Source of the DNA: Fidelibacterota bacterium UBA1134
GTDB lineage: Bacteria > Fidelibacterota > Marinisomatia > Marinisomatales > S15-B10
Length of the DNA stretch: 14,800 bases
Assembly: GCA_002311975.1 (NCBI GenBank)
Contig: DCAL01000117.1
Span: 27,491 to 42,290, forward strand
Direction: 5' to 3'
Position numbers and translations under genes: made by a program. The notes beneath the pieces are model-generated. The model was given only the letters and a program-made list of their open reading frames with translations, did no database searches and was not told the DNA's origin. Positions 8,344-14,800 of the stretch are shown here, one piece after another. Position 1 is the stretch's first letter, and each line of letters begins with the position of its first letter.

Positions 8344-8372
8344 ATTATCAGTTTACGACAGATTCGACTCAA
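8344..8372 (-). promoter_or_regulatory. Candidate sigma-70-type promoter for the tilS cluster
   Basis: On the minus strand TTGAGT (8372-8367) is followed after 17 bases by GATAAT (8349-8344). These match 4 of 6 and 5 of 6 consensus bases at ideal spacing. Transcription would start near 8337, leaving a very short leader before the tilS ATG at 8328. This is a sequence resemblance only. Confidence 0.35.
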
Positions 8373-8518
8373 AATTTATCGAAAACGTGAGCGGGGAGTA
8401 CAACTTGAAACGGGGGTGAGTTTACTCAGGAAATGTTTCAAAATTATTTCTTCCTAAACTGTCCAAAGACTACCTCGGCTGTCATTGCGATGAGCGCCCA
8501 CCCGCTGCGCCGAAGAAT

Positions 8519-8530
8519 GAGGGCGGGCAG
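8519..8530 (-). repeat. GC-rich repeat, copy B (inverted)
   Basis: The minus strand reads CTGCCCGCCCTC here, identical to 2422-2433 and 10004-10015. In copies A and B the core is followed, with the same spacing, by TTC and CGG, so the shared unit is about 20 bases. It lies in the tilS upstream spacer. Confidence 0.5.
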
Positions 8531-8714
8531 GTAGCCCTGAATGATGTCTTGTTATTGTTGGGACAAATCCCTTTCCAGTTCTGATGTCAGTGTCCCCGCC
8601 ATAAATAACGGGGTAATTACAATTCGCTTTGGATTGTGTACTCAGAATACTCTCACATTTCATTCTCTTAAACATCTGGGGGGGGGGATTGTTCATAGAA
8701 CAGATGGGAAAGTC

Positions 8715-8772
8715 TGTCCAAAATCTTCGAAAATGGATTCTAGATTATGCCATTTTCAATTTGTTTTGGACA
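8715..8772. repeat. Long imperfect inverted repeat (hairpin)
   Basis: TGTCCAAAA (8715-8723) pairs perfectly with TTTTGGACA (8764-8772). Inside it GAAAATGG (8729-8736) pairs with CCATTTTC (8750-8757). A 5/6-base internal loop separates the stems and a 13-base apical loop closes them, giving 17 base pairs in all. It begins 24 bases after the stop of the zinc-ribbon gene on the minus strand, so it could end that transcript or protect its 3' end, though no T-tract follows. A small non-autonomous mobile element is the other reading. Confidence 0.6.
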
Positions 8773-8796
8773 GCACTGTTTCCAAGAATGCTTCAC

Positions 8797-9000
8797 CTAC
8801 ACTGCAGGCTTCTTCTCCCCGCAATAGATACACTCCATCCCCATCTGCACTTGAAAGCTGCATGAGGGGCATGTCCATTCCTCAAGGTCTGCCCCGTCGC
8901 TTTCAGATTCAACCGGTCCCCGCTTGAGCGTCCACATAAACACACCGCCGAAGAAAATGATAATGGCAAAAAAGATGAACCAGAGGAGGTAGATCAACAT
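8797..9000 (-). CDS. Small membrane-anchored zinc-ribbon protein
   Basis: This 67-residue protein is not assigned to a named family. Residues 3-23 form one strongly hydrophobic membrane helix, followed by a short basic stop-transfer (LKRGP) and an acidic linker (about 31-41). A C-terminal zinc ribbon then has two CxxC knuckles, C44-P-S-C47 and C57-I-Y-C60. With the N-terminal helix as a signal anchor and KR just after it, the ribbon probably faces the cytoplasm. A GAGG stretch about 5 bases upstream of the ATG at 9000 supports the start. It lies 45 bases after the TonB-receptor remnant, on the same strand. Domain order and the ribosome-binding site suggest a real gene; its role is unknown. 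Confidence 0.65.
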   Translation of the reverse strand: MLIYLLWFIFFAIIIFFGGVFMWTLKRGPVESESDGADLEEWTCPSCSFQVQMGMECIYCGEKKPAV

Positions 9001-9045
9001 GACGCCTCGCCTATTCTCGGTGGGTTCTGCGGCAGACAGTTCAAT

Positions 9046-10140
9046 CTAGAATTCCAGCGTCACGCCGCCTATGGGCATGGTCTTATACTGCCATACTTCT
9101 TCCTTGGTACCGTCCTCCTTATAGGAGTAATGCCAGAGGTTGTTGCGGCCGTAGATGTTCATGATGTTAATATAGGCCACGATATCCAGTTTGGGAAGCA
9201 TCCATCTCTGAATGAACATGAAGTCCAGCCGATGACATTCCGGGAAGCAAAGGCTGTTCCAGTCGGCGTCCTCTGATGCCACCCAGTCCCGCAGCTCAGG
9301 AAAGTAAATCCGCTCCGTGTAGGGACGGCCGCTGTTGTAGCCGAAGCGGATGTTGATCTCAATCTCGTCCGCCAGTGGATTCAATGGACCGAGGACTCTG
9401 GAGGCGATGCGGAACCACTTTTTCTTCTTCAATTCCTGGTACCATGTCTCCTCGTGAAACTTCTTCTTCCACCCGCCAATGAAAGTGAGCTGGTGCCGAA
9501 TGTCGTAATCCCAGTCGTACCACCCCCCTTCCTGCTCGCTATCATTCGGTGACCCGCTGCCCGTCAGGAAGAGGCGCATGTCCCTGGCCTGGGAATGATT
9601 CCACGCATAGCTTAGGAGAAGGTGCCAGTCGCGAGTCAGTTTTTTCTGGAGGAAGAATTCAAATCCTCTACTTTTGGCCTCCCCCTCGTTCAGCCAGTGA
9701 GTGCCGTGCTCCAGAGGCAAAGGATATTCCTCCCCGGGATTTGTCCAGTAGTAGTGCGTAGGGAGATTCTGATAAGTCTTATAGAAAGCTTCTAGCGATC
9801 CGCGAAAGTCAGCAGCGAAGAAATGTTCAATACCAGCCACGAACGGGTGCGTGTACTTCGCCTTGAGATCACGATACACAAGATAGTACCCCGGATACTG
9901 GTAATGCTTGCCGTAGCCAAGGTGAAGATTGGTGTCGTCATTCAAAAGAACTCAAGGTTCACCCGCGGCGACAAGACCAGTTCTTCTGTAGCGGTAAAGT
10001 AGTCTGCCCGCCCTCCCGCCATGACCTGCCCATCACCGATCCTGCAGAACCGGGGGCAGAGCGTACAGAGGACCTTCTTGTTTTCAAGAGACTTCTACCA
10101 TCTTGCGGTTACCTTCATAACTAAAGGTACGAAATATGCG
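9046..10140 (-). pseudogene. TonB-dependent receptor, C-terminal barrel remnant with frame breaks
   Basis: Only the C-terminal part of a TonB-dependent outer-membrane receptor remains; such receptors import siderophores, vitamins or glycans. The clean frame 9046-9945 (299 codons, no ATG start, only a TTG) is rich in aromatic alternating strands and ends with phenylalanine (GGVTLEF), as outer-membrane barrels do. Receptor-like sequence continues upstream in other frames: MAGGRADYFTATEE and LSPRVNLEF (10035-9945), then GPLYALPPVLQDR (to about 10036) and RTFSYEGN (from about 10128). Joining them needs four one-base indels, at CC 10108-10107, AAAA 10084-10081, GG 10037-10036 and TTTT 9947-9944. 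The N-terminal plug and early barrel (several hundred residues) are absent, because the VKOR gene ends at 10142. This is either true decay or sequencing error on a truncated gene. Confidence 0.8.
10004..10015 (+). repeat. GC-rich repeat core, copy C
   Basis: CTGCCCGCCCTC is identical to the cores at 2422-2433 and (inverted) 8519-8530. Here the flanks do not match, and the complementary strand encodes part of GGRA in the receptor remnant, so this copy may be chance. Confidence 0.3.
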
Positions 10141-10141
10141 G

Positions 10142-10564
10142 CTATGTTCCGACGGCTGTCATCAGGACGGCGAAGAACAGAAAGTTTACGACGTGGACAG
10201 CAATGCAGACACGGCAGAGCGTCCGGAGCTGGATCAGGCCCCAAATGAGATAGACGCTCAGAAACAGGGAAACAGCGGAAAGGAAGACGAGAAGATCAAA
10301 GCCGGCATCGTATACGACCGTCAAGACTACCATCAGCAAGAGAAGAGGATAGAAAAGGCATCCCCAGAAAGCGTTGGGCTGACCGAGGAGTCTTCCGTAA
10401 GGTGTGTCAGTGATAACCTTACACGTACCGGGAGCCATGTGGCATATCCTTGGAATCCACCAGACATCTGGATGAATCCCTCCCCTGTAAACTTGAAGGA
10501 AATAGAATGAAAAGGCCCCTCCGGCGAGAGCCAGAAGGGCCAGAACTGTGTAAGTCAGAAACAT
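10142..10564 (-). CDS. VKOR-family (vitamin K epoxide reductase-like) thiol oxidoreductase
   Basis: Bacterial VKOR homologues sit in the inner membrane and reoxidise DsbA-like proteins using quinones, a role DsbB plays elsewhere. The 140 residues show four hydrophobic helices (about 4-23, 64-84, 91-110 and 118-137). The loop cysteines C41 and C48 are followed by the family pattern TPYGRLLGQPNAFWG (54-68). The quinone-site CxxC is at C117-RV-C120 at the start of the last helix. All four catalytic cysteines are present, so it should be active. No fused or adjacent thioredoxin-fold partner is seen. Its ATG at 10564 lies 4 bases after the stop of the upstream 142-residue gene, so the two form an operon. 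The single-domain size matches stand-alone bacterial VKORs. Confidence 0.88.
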   Translation of the reverse strand: MFLTYTVLALLALAGGAFSFYFLQVYRGGIHPDVWWIPRICHMAPGTCKVITDTPYGRLLGQPNAFWGCLFYPLLLLMVVLTVVYDAGFDLLVFLSAVSLFLSVYLIWGLIQLRTLCRVCIAVHVVNFLFFAVLMTAVGT

Positions 10565-10568
10565 TTAC

Positions 10569-10997
10569 CTACTGCCGCAGGCGATAGGAAACTCCCTCAA
10601 TACAGGTGATGAACTTATTCAACTGCGCCGATGTGGTGAAAAGTTCACTGATCTCCTCAAAACTGTCGCTCGGGTAGTTCCGCTCATCGTAGTCTCTCAG
10701 GAAGTTGGATTCCAGCTTGATGAGATAATCTCTAAGAATGGCCTTTGCCACACCTTTTTGCCTCAGGTTATTGATCTGGCACTTGATCTGACCGCGAGTG
10801 GTTAGTTGAAACAGTGAAATCAATCCGAAATCAGATTTAGACTTATACGTAAGGGTACCGTATTCAGAACCTCTTCCCCAAGCGGACTCATCAGCATCCC
10901 GTTCAGTAAAATCACAGAGGCGTTCACTCACCTTCACGACTTCGCGGGAGGCCTGTGTCTGCAATTCCTTGATGAACTTTTCCTTATTCCACTTCAA
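10569..10997 (-). CDS. Hypothetical protein, 142 residues, with WGRG...G-type domain
   Basis: I do not firmly recognise this protein. It is soluble, with no signal peptide or membrane helix and mixed charge. The segment WGRGSEYGTLTYK (about 40-52), followed by a beta-rich SLFQLTTRGQIKCQI and a helical LRDYLIKLES, resembles from memory a small domain seen beside nuclease or restriction-type proteins. That resemblance is unverified. The start is the TTG at 10997-10995, supported by GGAG at 11008-11005, seven bases upstream, and by an in-frame TGA four codons further up that excludes a longer form. It is the first gene before the VKOR gene (4-base gap) and is transcribed away from the EamA transporter. 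Nothing in it suggests a redox role. Confidence 0.7.
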   Translation of the reverse strand: MKWNKEKFIKELQTQASREVVKVSERLCDFTERDADESAWGRGSEYGTLTYKSKSDFGLISLFQLTTRGQIKCQINNLRQKGVAKAILRDYLIKLESNFLRDYDERNYPSDSFEEISELFTTSAQLNKFITCIEGVSYRLRQ

Positions 10998-11126
10998 AGG
11001 ATTTCTCCGTCAGAAAGGCCATTCGACATTATTGAACAAAAAAACAACACCTGAATTTACCAACAACTGCAAGAAAAACACATCGTCTTTTTCGGTGTGA
11101 GTCGCAGGCGGGATCATGATGCTGAT

Positions 11127-11155
11127 TTGCCACACCTGATTCTCCTTCCTATATT
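11127..11155 (+). promoter_or_regulatory. Strong candidate sigma-70-type promoter for the EamA gene
   Basis: TTGCCA (11127-11132), a 17-base spacer and TATATT (11150-11155) match consensus at 5 of 6 in both boxes. Transcription would begin near 11162, giving a leader of about 19 bases to the ATG at 11181. This is the best promoter match seen in the window. The 183-base divergent gap (10998-11180) shows no other clear element. Confidence 0.6.
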
Positions 11156-11180
11156 CTCCTCCGCGTTCAGGTATTAACAC

Positions 11181-12065
11181 ATGACAGATTCATCCATGCC
11201 ACAATCCAAAGCGGTCGTCCTCCTGGTGATCACTGCCCTGTTATGGAGCACCGGCGGTTTTCTGGTGAAATCCATCAACTTGAACCCCTTTGCCATCGCC
11301 GGAGCGAGGAGTCTCATCGCGGCCCTTGTAATCACGATGATGATAAGGAAACCGCTGTTTACGTGGTCACCCTATCAGTGGGGCGGAGCGGTAACCTATG
11401 CCGCGACAGTCATTCTCTATGTGGTTGCCAATAAACTGACAACGGCGGCGAACGTCGTTCTGCTGATGTACACCGCACCCATATCCGTCATTGCCTTCGC
11501 ACCGTGGTTCCTAGGAGAGAAATCATCAGTGAGGGACTGGCTAGCTGTTCTCTCCATCATGACCGGCATCGTTATCTTCTTCCTGGATAGACTTTCACCA
11601 GCCGGATTCTTGGGCAACATTCTGGCGGTCCTGAGTGGAATCAGCTTCGGATGGATGACGCTCTTCCTTCGTAAACAGAAACGGGGATCGCCTGTGGAGT
11701 CGGTACTCTTGGGTAACCTTATTGCCGCGGCTGTCGGAATGCCATTCTTGTTTCGATCGGAGATTCCCCATGTCGAGGAGATCGGCTTGTTGCTCGCGTT
11801 GGGTGTTCTTCAGCTCGGCGTCTCGTACCTGCTCTACAGCCGCGCGATTAAGCACGTAGAGGCTTTTCAGGCCGTCCTTGTCACCATGCTGGAACCAATC
11901 CTGAATCCAGTCTGGGTATTCCTTCTCCACGGCGAGCGACCCTCCCAGTGGGCAATTGCCGGTGGTATCTTAGTCCTATTAACGGTGGCTTTGCACGGTC
12001 TTGCATCAAACCGTTCCTCAACGCCATCAGTCAGGAGAACCGGGGGCCACGGTCCGGCGCCATAG
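11181..12065 (+). CDS. EamA/DMT-family inner-membrane transporter
   Basis: This is a drug/metabolite-transporter superfamily permease, probably a metabolite exporter; its substrate cannot be read from the sequence. The 294 residues form two EamA repeats (about 11-135 and 143-275), each of five hydrophobic helices. The first opens with ALLWSTGGFLVKS and the second ends with the family-typical LEPILNPVWVFLLHGERPS (237-255). The ATG at 11181 has a weak upstream AGG. It is the only convincing plus-strand gene here, divergent from the 142-residue gene. Its last 39 bases overlap the end of the outer-membrane protein gene on the other strand. The tail after residue 275 is polar and non-conserved in look, so the overlap likely arose by loss of an earlier stop. 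Confidence 0.93.
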   Translation: MTDSSMPQSKAVVLLVITALLWSTGGFLVKSINLNPFAIAGARSLIAALVITMMIRKPLFTWSPYQWGGAVTYAATVILYVVANKLTTAANVVLLMYTAPISVIAFAPWFLGEKSSVRDWLAVLSIMTGIVIFFLDRLSPAGFLGNILAVLSGISFGWMTLFLRKQKRGSPVESVLLGNLIAAAVGMPFLFRSEIPHVEEIGLLLALGVLQLGVSYLLYSRAIKHVEAFQAVLVTMLEPILNPVWVFLLHGERPSQWAIAGGILVLLTVALHGLASNRSSTPSVRRTGGHGPAP

Positions 12066-13016
12066 CCGTCGAATGCTCAGCGATACCGAAACGGGATCCA
12101 ACTGCGACCCCTCAAGTTTCCGCCAGACAGGAGTGTAAACTGAAATCACCGCTGAGATCCTTTCGGAGATTTCAACCTCCATTCCCAACATCCCCTCAAT
12201 GGACGTACCGCCGGAATTACTCGCCTTCATTCCCTCCCAGATGTCGGACTTCTCATGGCGAGCATTTATCCTTACATAGGGAAAGAAAATGCGGACAACC
12301 GGAGTCTGCCGGATTGCATGCAGACTTAAGAAAACTTTCTGTCCGGGCTTATACCCGAGATCGCTCTGAGACCAGGAAAAATCGTATTTCCCTGAAGCTC
12401 CGAGAACCAACGGAAACTCCGAGCGGTGCCACCATTCGAAATTGAGAGAGGAGGTGGTCACTCCTCTGCCGAGGGCAAAATGGCGATGCTGAAGTAAATC
12501 GGCTTGCAGCGAAAATGGGTTCACCTCGTAACTCTTCCCCGATGGGAGTGTCAAATCGGTGCCAAGGAACAACCGGGTTCCCGGGCCGAATGATTGATTC
12601 CTGGCAAGCCACCGTACACCGAGCCGGACATCTCCAACTCCCCGGACTGACTCAGTACGATGGTGGCTGTCCTCGTGTGCCGCCTCTTGATCCCAGTTCA
12701 AGAAAGGGACAGAAGCTATAAGATTCACCTCCGGGGTCAATCCATAAATGATGAATCCGTCAGCTGTCTGAAGTCGGATCGAGCCGATGTGACCGTCGCC
12801 GTCTTCACCGGAAATGTCTGAACCCTGCCGGGCTGAGAACCTGCTGGGCTCCAGGCGCGAAATCATATAATTGCCGCCTGCCACCCATTGTCCTTCTGTC
12901 AGTCCGAGACCCTCTGTGCCGCTTCCGACCGGAAGCGTGGGATTGCTTCAGAGGGGTCACTGCCCGAAGAGAACAGTGAAACCTAAAAATATCGTTATTG
13001 CTATATATTTTTTCAT
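12027..13016 (-). CDS. Outer-membrane beta-barrel protein (MetA-pathway phenol-degradation-like), N-terminal frame broken
   Basis: The clean part (12027 to about 12941) has the pattern of the beta-barrel family often called MetA-pathway phenol degradation or transporter. It shows VRGVGDVRLGVRW, then LFLGTDLTLPSGKSYE, then GGTSIEGMLGMEV and YTPVWRKLEGSQLDPVSVSL near the end. Function is unknown; outer-membrane passage of hydrophobic compounds has been proposed for the family. Upstream, ATG 13016 opens a good signal peptide (MKKYIAITIFLGFTVLFG) in the same frame, but TGA codons interrupt it at 12959-12957 and 12950-12948. Removing one G from GGG 12965-12963 and adding one C to CCC 12941-12939 gives an open joint reading GSDPSEAIPTLPVG. 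Without that, translation could only start at an internal codon such as GTG 12884, leaving no signal peptide. The gene converges on the EamA gene. Confidence 0.75.
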
Positions 13017-13146
13017 TTCAAGTGTTGAATTTAGTCTTTTTCATTTAGTCGAAAAACACATTCTTAATCCTAATCGATTCTTGGACTTGACTCAACAACC
13101 GAAATAGTTAAGCAAAGAACAAACATAAAAAATATATTTCATTATA

Positions 13147-14502
13147 CTACCGTTTGATTACATCCATTAACATTTCATTTTTTGGACGTAATGTTATACC
13201 CGATTCAAATTCAACCGGGATTTCACGACGCAGGTTTAATTGAAACTGTTTTGAAATAATACTCAAAATAATCTGGGATTCCATCATGGCAAATGCATTA
13301 CCAATGCACATACGGGGTCCTGCACCAAAAGGCATGTACACCCATTTATTTAAATTATTTACTACATCCGGATGGAACCGCTCAGGATCAAATCCTTCGG
13401 GATTTTCCCAATAATCTGGATGATGGTGCATTTGGAAAATAGATACACCAACCGTTGCACCCTTGGAGATTGCAAATCCATCAATGGTATCATCTTCAAG
13501 AGCTTCCCTTCCAATTCCCCAGACTGAAGGAATATACCGCATGGATTCCTGGATCACCATCTTACAATATTGAAGTTGAGGAATCATGTCAGAAGAAAAT
13601 TCATTTCCAGTAAATACAGAATCTAATTCATTCTGAAGTTTTTCTCGAACCTGTGGGTGCAATGAAAGAAGATACCAGGTCCACACCATTGTGTGTGCAG
13701 TTGTTTCATGCCCAGCAATAAATAAAGTGAGAATTTCATCAAAAAGCTGTTGGTCATCCATTCCAACATTTGATTCTTCATCAGTCAATTCTATCAAAGA
13801 AGTCAATAAATCATCCGGTCTTGAATTCATTTTTCTTCGGTTTTGGATAATGTTTTTAATTACTGATTGTAGAAAGGAAAATGCTTCATGAAATTCACGG
13901 TTTGATTTTGCAGGAATCCATTTCGGCATTTTTACAAAGGATTCCATACGTTTTTTTGACCATTCCAACACAATATTGACTGCATCAGAAGCATCTTTAG
14001 AAAAAATGTTGGTATCCTGGCTGAATAAACATTTCACAACAATTTCCAATGTCAAATCCCTCATATCATATTCGATATTAACAGGAGTTTTTTCCAGAGC
14101 TTGTTTTTCCCACTGCAGGATCAACTTTTTTGTGGAATCCACCATGATTTCCTGAAACTGCCTGATTTGTTTATGGTGGAAAGCAGGTTGGATCATTTTT
14201 CGATGTTTTCTCCAATATTCACCCTCACTGGTCACCAATCCTTTTCCCAAAATGACTTTTAATTCATCATAGAAAAAATTCTTCACATAATTCTTGTAAT
14301 TTGTTTGAAGCATGTGTCGGATATAGGTGGGCTCAGCAAGATAAATTATCTCGTGCCTTCCTACATTAAATTTATAAATAGATCCCATTTTTTTCAACAT
14401 GTTCATTTGCATGGTGAATTTATCAGCCTGAAATTCTTTGAGATGGCCCGTAATTGGGTGGCCCGGATCAAAAGGGATTTCTTTTATCGGAATGTGATTC
14501 AT
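13147..14502 (-). CDS. Cytochrome P450
   Basis: This heme-thiolate monooxygenase would insert one oxygen atom into an organic substrate, but the substrate cannot be told. The 451 residues carry all the hallmarks: C-helix WRKHR at 97-101, I-helix oxygen-activation AGHETT at 263-268, ExxR (ESMR) at 319-322, DPERF at 372-376 and the heme loop FGAGPRMCIG at 392-401 with C399 as iron ligand. There is no N-terminal membrane anchor, so it should be soluble. The overall style (IGREALEDDTIDG, PFGAGPRMCIG) is closer to CYP102/CYP4-like classes than to P450cam; this is a judgement by eye. No ferredoxin or reductase gene lies nearby. The gene is AT-rich, unlike regions 1 and 2, which points to transfer or to an assembly joint. 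Complete and intact. Confidence 0.96.
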   Translation of the reverse strand: MNHIPIKEIPFDPGHPITGHLKEFQADKFTMQMNMLKKMGSIYKFNVGRHEIIYLAEPTYIRHMLQTNYKNYVKNFFYDELKVILGKGLVTSEGEYWRKHRKMIQPAFHHKQIRQFQEIMVDSTKKLILQWEKQALEKTPVNIEYDMRDLTLEIVVKCLFSQDTNIFSKDASDAVNIVLEWSKKRMESFVKMPKWIPAKSNREFHEAFSFLQSVIKNIIQNRRKMNSRPDDLLTSLIELTDEESNVGMDDQQLFDEILTLFIAGHETTAHTMVWTWYLLSLHPQVREKLQNELDSVFTGNEFSSDMIPQLQYCKMVIQESMRYIPSVWGIGREALEDDTIDGFAISKGATVGVSIFQMHHHPDYWENPEGFDPERFHPDVVNNLNKWVYMPFGAGPRMCIGNAFAMMESQIILSIISKQFQLNLRREIPVEFESGITLRPKNEMLMDVIKR

Positions 14503-14563
14503 TTAAAAGTCAGCCGAAGGTTCAGATACACATGATACAAATAACAGTGCTACGATGGAAAAA

Positions 14564-14800
14564 CTACTCTTCATCATCAATGATGATCTTCTTTTTAAAG
14601 ATTCTGATTTTTTCGTCACCGGTTATATCTTCATCATCAAGTTCAATTACGATTGATTTACCATCTTTGGAAAACCATTCCATTCCCTTGCCCAATCCCT
14701 TTAAATCTTCCATGTCAACTTTTTCACCATTTATCTCAACGACAATTGATGTGTCTCCATTAACAATTTCCGTTTCAACTTCAACCCGCATTTCATGACT
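14564..14800 (-). CDS. C-terminal end of an unrecognised acidic protein
   Basis: The frame is open from the window edge to the TAG at 14566-14564, giving 78 residues. A methionine at 14791 is possible as a start, but the frame continues upstream without a stop, so this is probably the tail of a longer protein. It is rich in D, E, K and I, with beta-like alternation (TSIVVEINGEKVDM) and a charged end (IIIDDEE). No domain is recognised. It is AT-rich like the P450 gene, lies 61 bases upstream of it on the same strand, and may be co-transcribed with it. Confidence 0.6.
   Translation of the reverse strand, partial: SHEMRVEVETEIVNGDTSIVVEINGEKVDMEDLKGLGKGMEWFSKDGKSIVIELDDEDITGDEKIRIFKKKIIIDDEE

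Larger units (their letters stand above)
8329..8796. other. Intergenic spacer upstream of tilS
   Basis: These 468 bases hold no supportable gene; an 80-codon minus-strand frame (8454-8696) has no recognisable domain and crosses repeat sequence. The spacer contains the candidate tilS promoter (8344-8372), copy B of the GC-rich repeat (8519-8530), a CCCCG/CGGGG hairpin around 8595-8614, a run of ten G (8678-8687) and a long inverted repeat (8715-8772). The motif GTCCAAA recurs near 8461 and 8717. Confidence 0.6.

Noticed and set aside
8454..8696. 80-codon minus-strand frame upstream of tilS
   Set aside because: It spans the GC-rich repeat and the G-tract, has no recognisable domain and no convincing start signal.
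10136..10510. 124-codon plus-strand frame opposite the VKOR gene
   Set aside because: It is antisense to a membrane protein with all family cysteines; the polar, charged product is a shadow of hydrophobic codons.
9942..12959. UGA recoded as a sense codon to explain in-frame TGAs in the outer-membrane protein genes
   Set aside because: prfB uses a UGA-dependent frameshift for autoregulation, folP and others end in TGA, and the long housekeeping genes contain no internal TGA apart from the prfB site. One-base indels explain the receptor breaks better because the frame itself changes.
14567..14586. Short ATC/GAT-rich palindromic stretch at the end of the C-terminal fragment
   Set aside because: It simply encodes the run of isoleucine and aspartate/glutamate at the protein end.
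1..14800. CRISPR array, rRNA, intact insertion sequence or prophage genes
   Set aside because: No regularly spaced repeats, rRNA-like sequence, transposase, integrase or phage structural gene was seen on either strand.

Overview
The window is a bacterial chromosome segment (or metagenome contig), read almost entirely from the minus strand, with genes running from high to low coordinates. The gene set suggests a Gram-negative, outer-membrane-bearing bacterium: a TonB-dependent receptor remnant and a second outer-membrane beta-barrel protein lie beside a housekeeping block (tilS, hpt, ftsH, folP, cdaA, prfB, lysS). c-di-AMP synthesis together with TonB-type outer-membrane proteins would fit the FCB superphylum (for example Neomarinimicrobiota). 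That placement is an inference from gene content and no rRNA is present to confirm it.

Region 1 (1-8328) is a compact housekeeping cluster. In transcription order it holds tilS (tRNA-Ile lysidine synthetase), hpt (hypoxanthine phosphoribosyltransferase), ftsH (membrane AAA+ protease), folP (dihydropteroate synthase), cdaA (diadenylate cyclase, overlapping folP by 4 bases), a 293-base spacer with repeats and hairpins, prfB (release factor 2 with a classic programmed +1 frameshift) and lysS (lysyl-tRNA synthetase, cut by the window edge). These genes look intact. The likely promoter of the tilS end is just upstream of 8328.

Region 2 (8329-12970) is accessory and partly decayed. It contains a 468-base spacer with a long hairpin, a ten-G tract and a repeat copy. 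Beyond it are a small membrane-anchored zinc-ribbon protein, a truncated and frame-disrupted TonB-dependent receptor barrel, a VKOR-family thiol oxidoreductase and a 142-residue protein of unassigned function. A divergent EamA/DMT transporter with a good sigma-70-type promoter overlaps, tail to tail, an outer-membrane beta-barrel protein of the MetA-pathway phenol-degradation-like type. The signal-peptide junction of that last gene is broken by what look like two compensating indels.

Region 3 (about 12970-14800) is sharply richer in A+T (about 33-35% GC in sampled 60-base blocks, against 53-57% in sampled blocks of regions 1 and 2). It carries an intact cytochrome P450 without a redox partner and the C-terminal end of an unrecognised acidic protein. 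The composition step falls inside the signal peptide of the outer-membrane protein, at the same place as its frame breaks. This suggests a transferred segment, a recombination joint or an assembly chimera.

I see no clear unknown multi-gene system. The points most worth a second look are the prfB recoding site, the clustered compensating frame breaks in both outer-membrane protein genes, the composition joint and the intergenic repeats.
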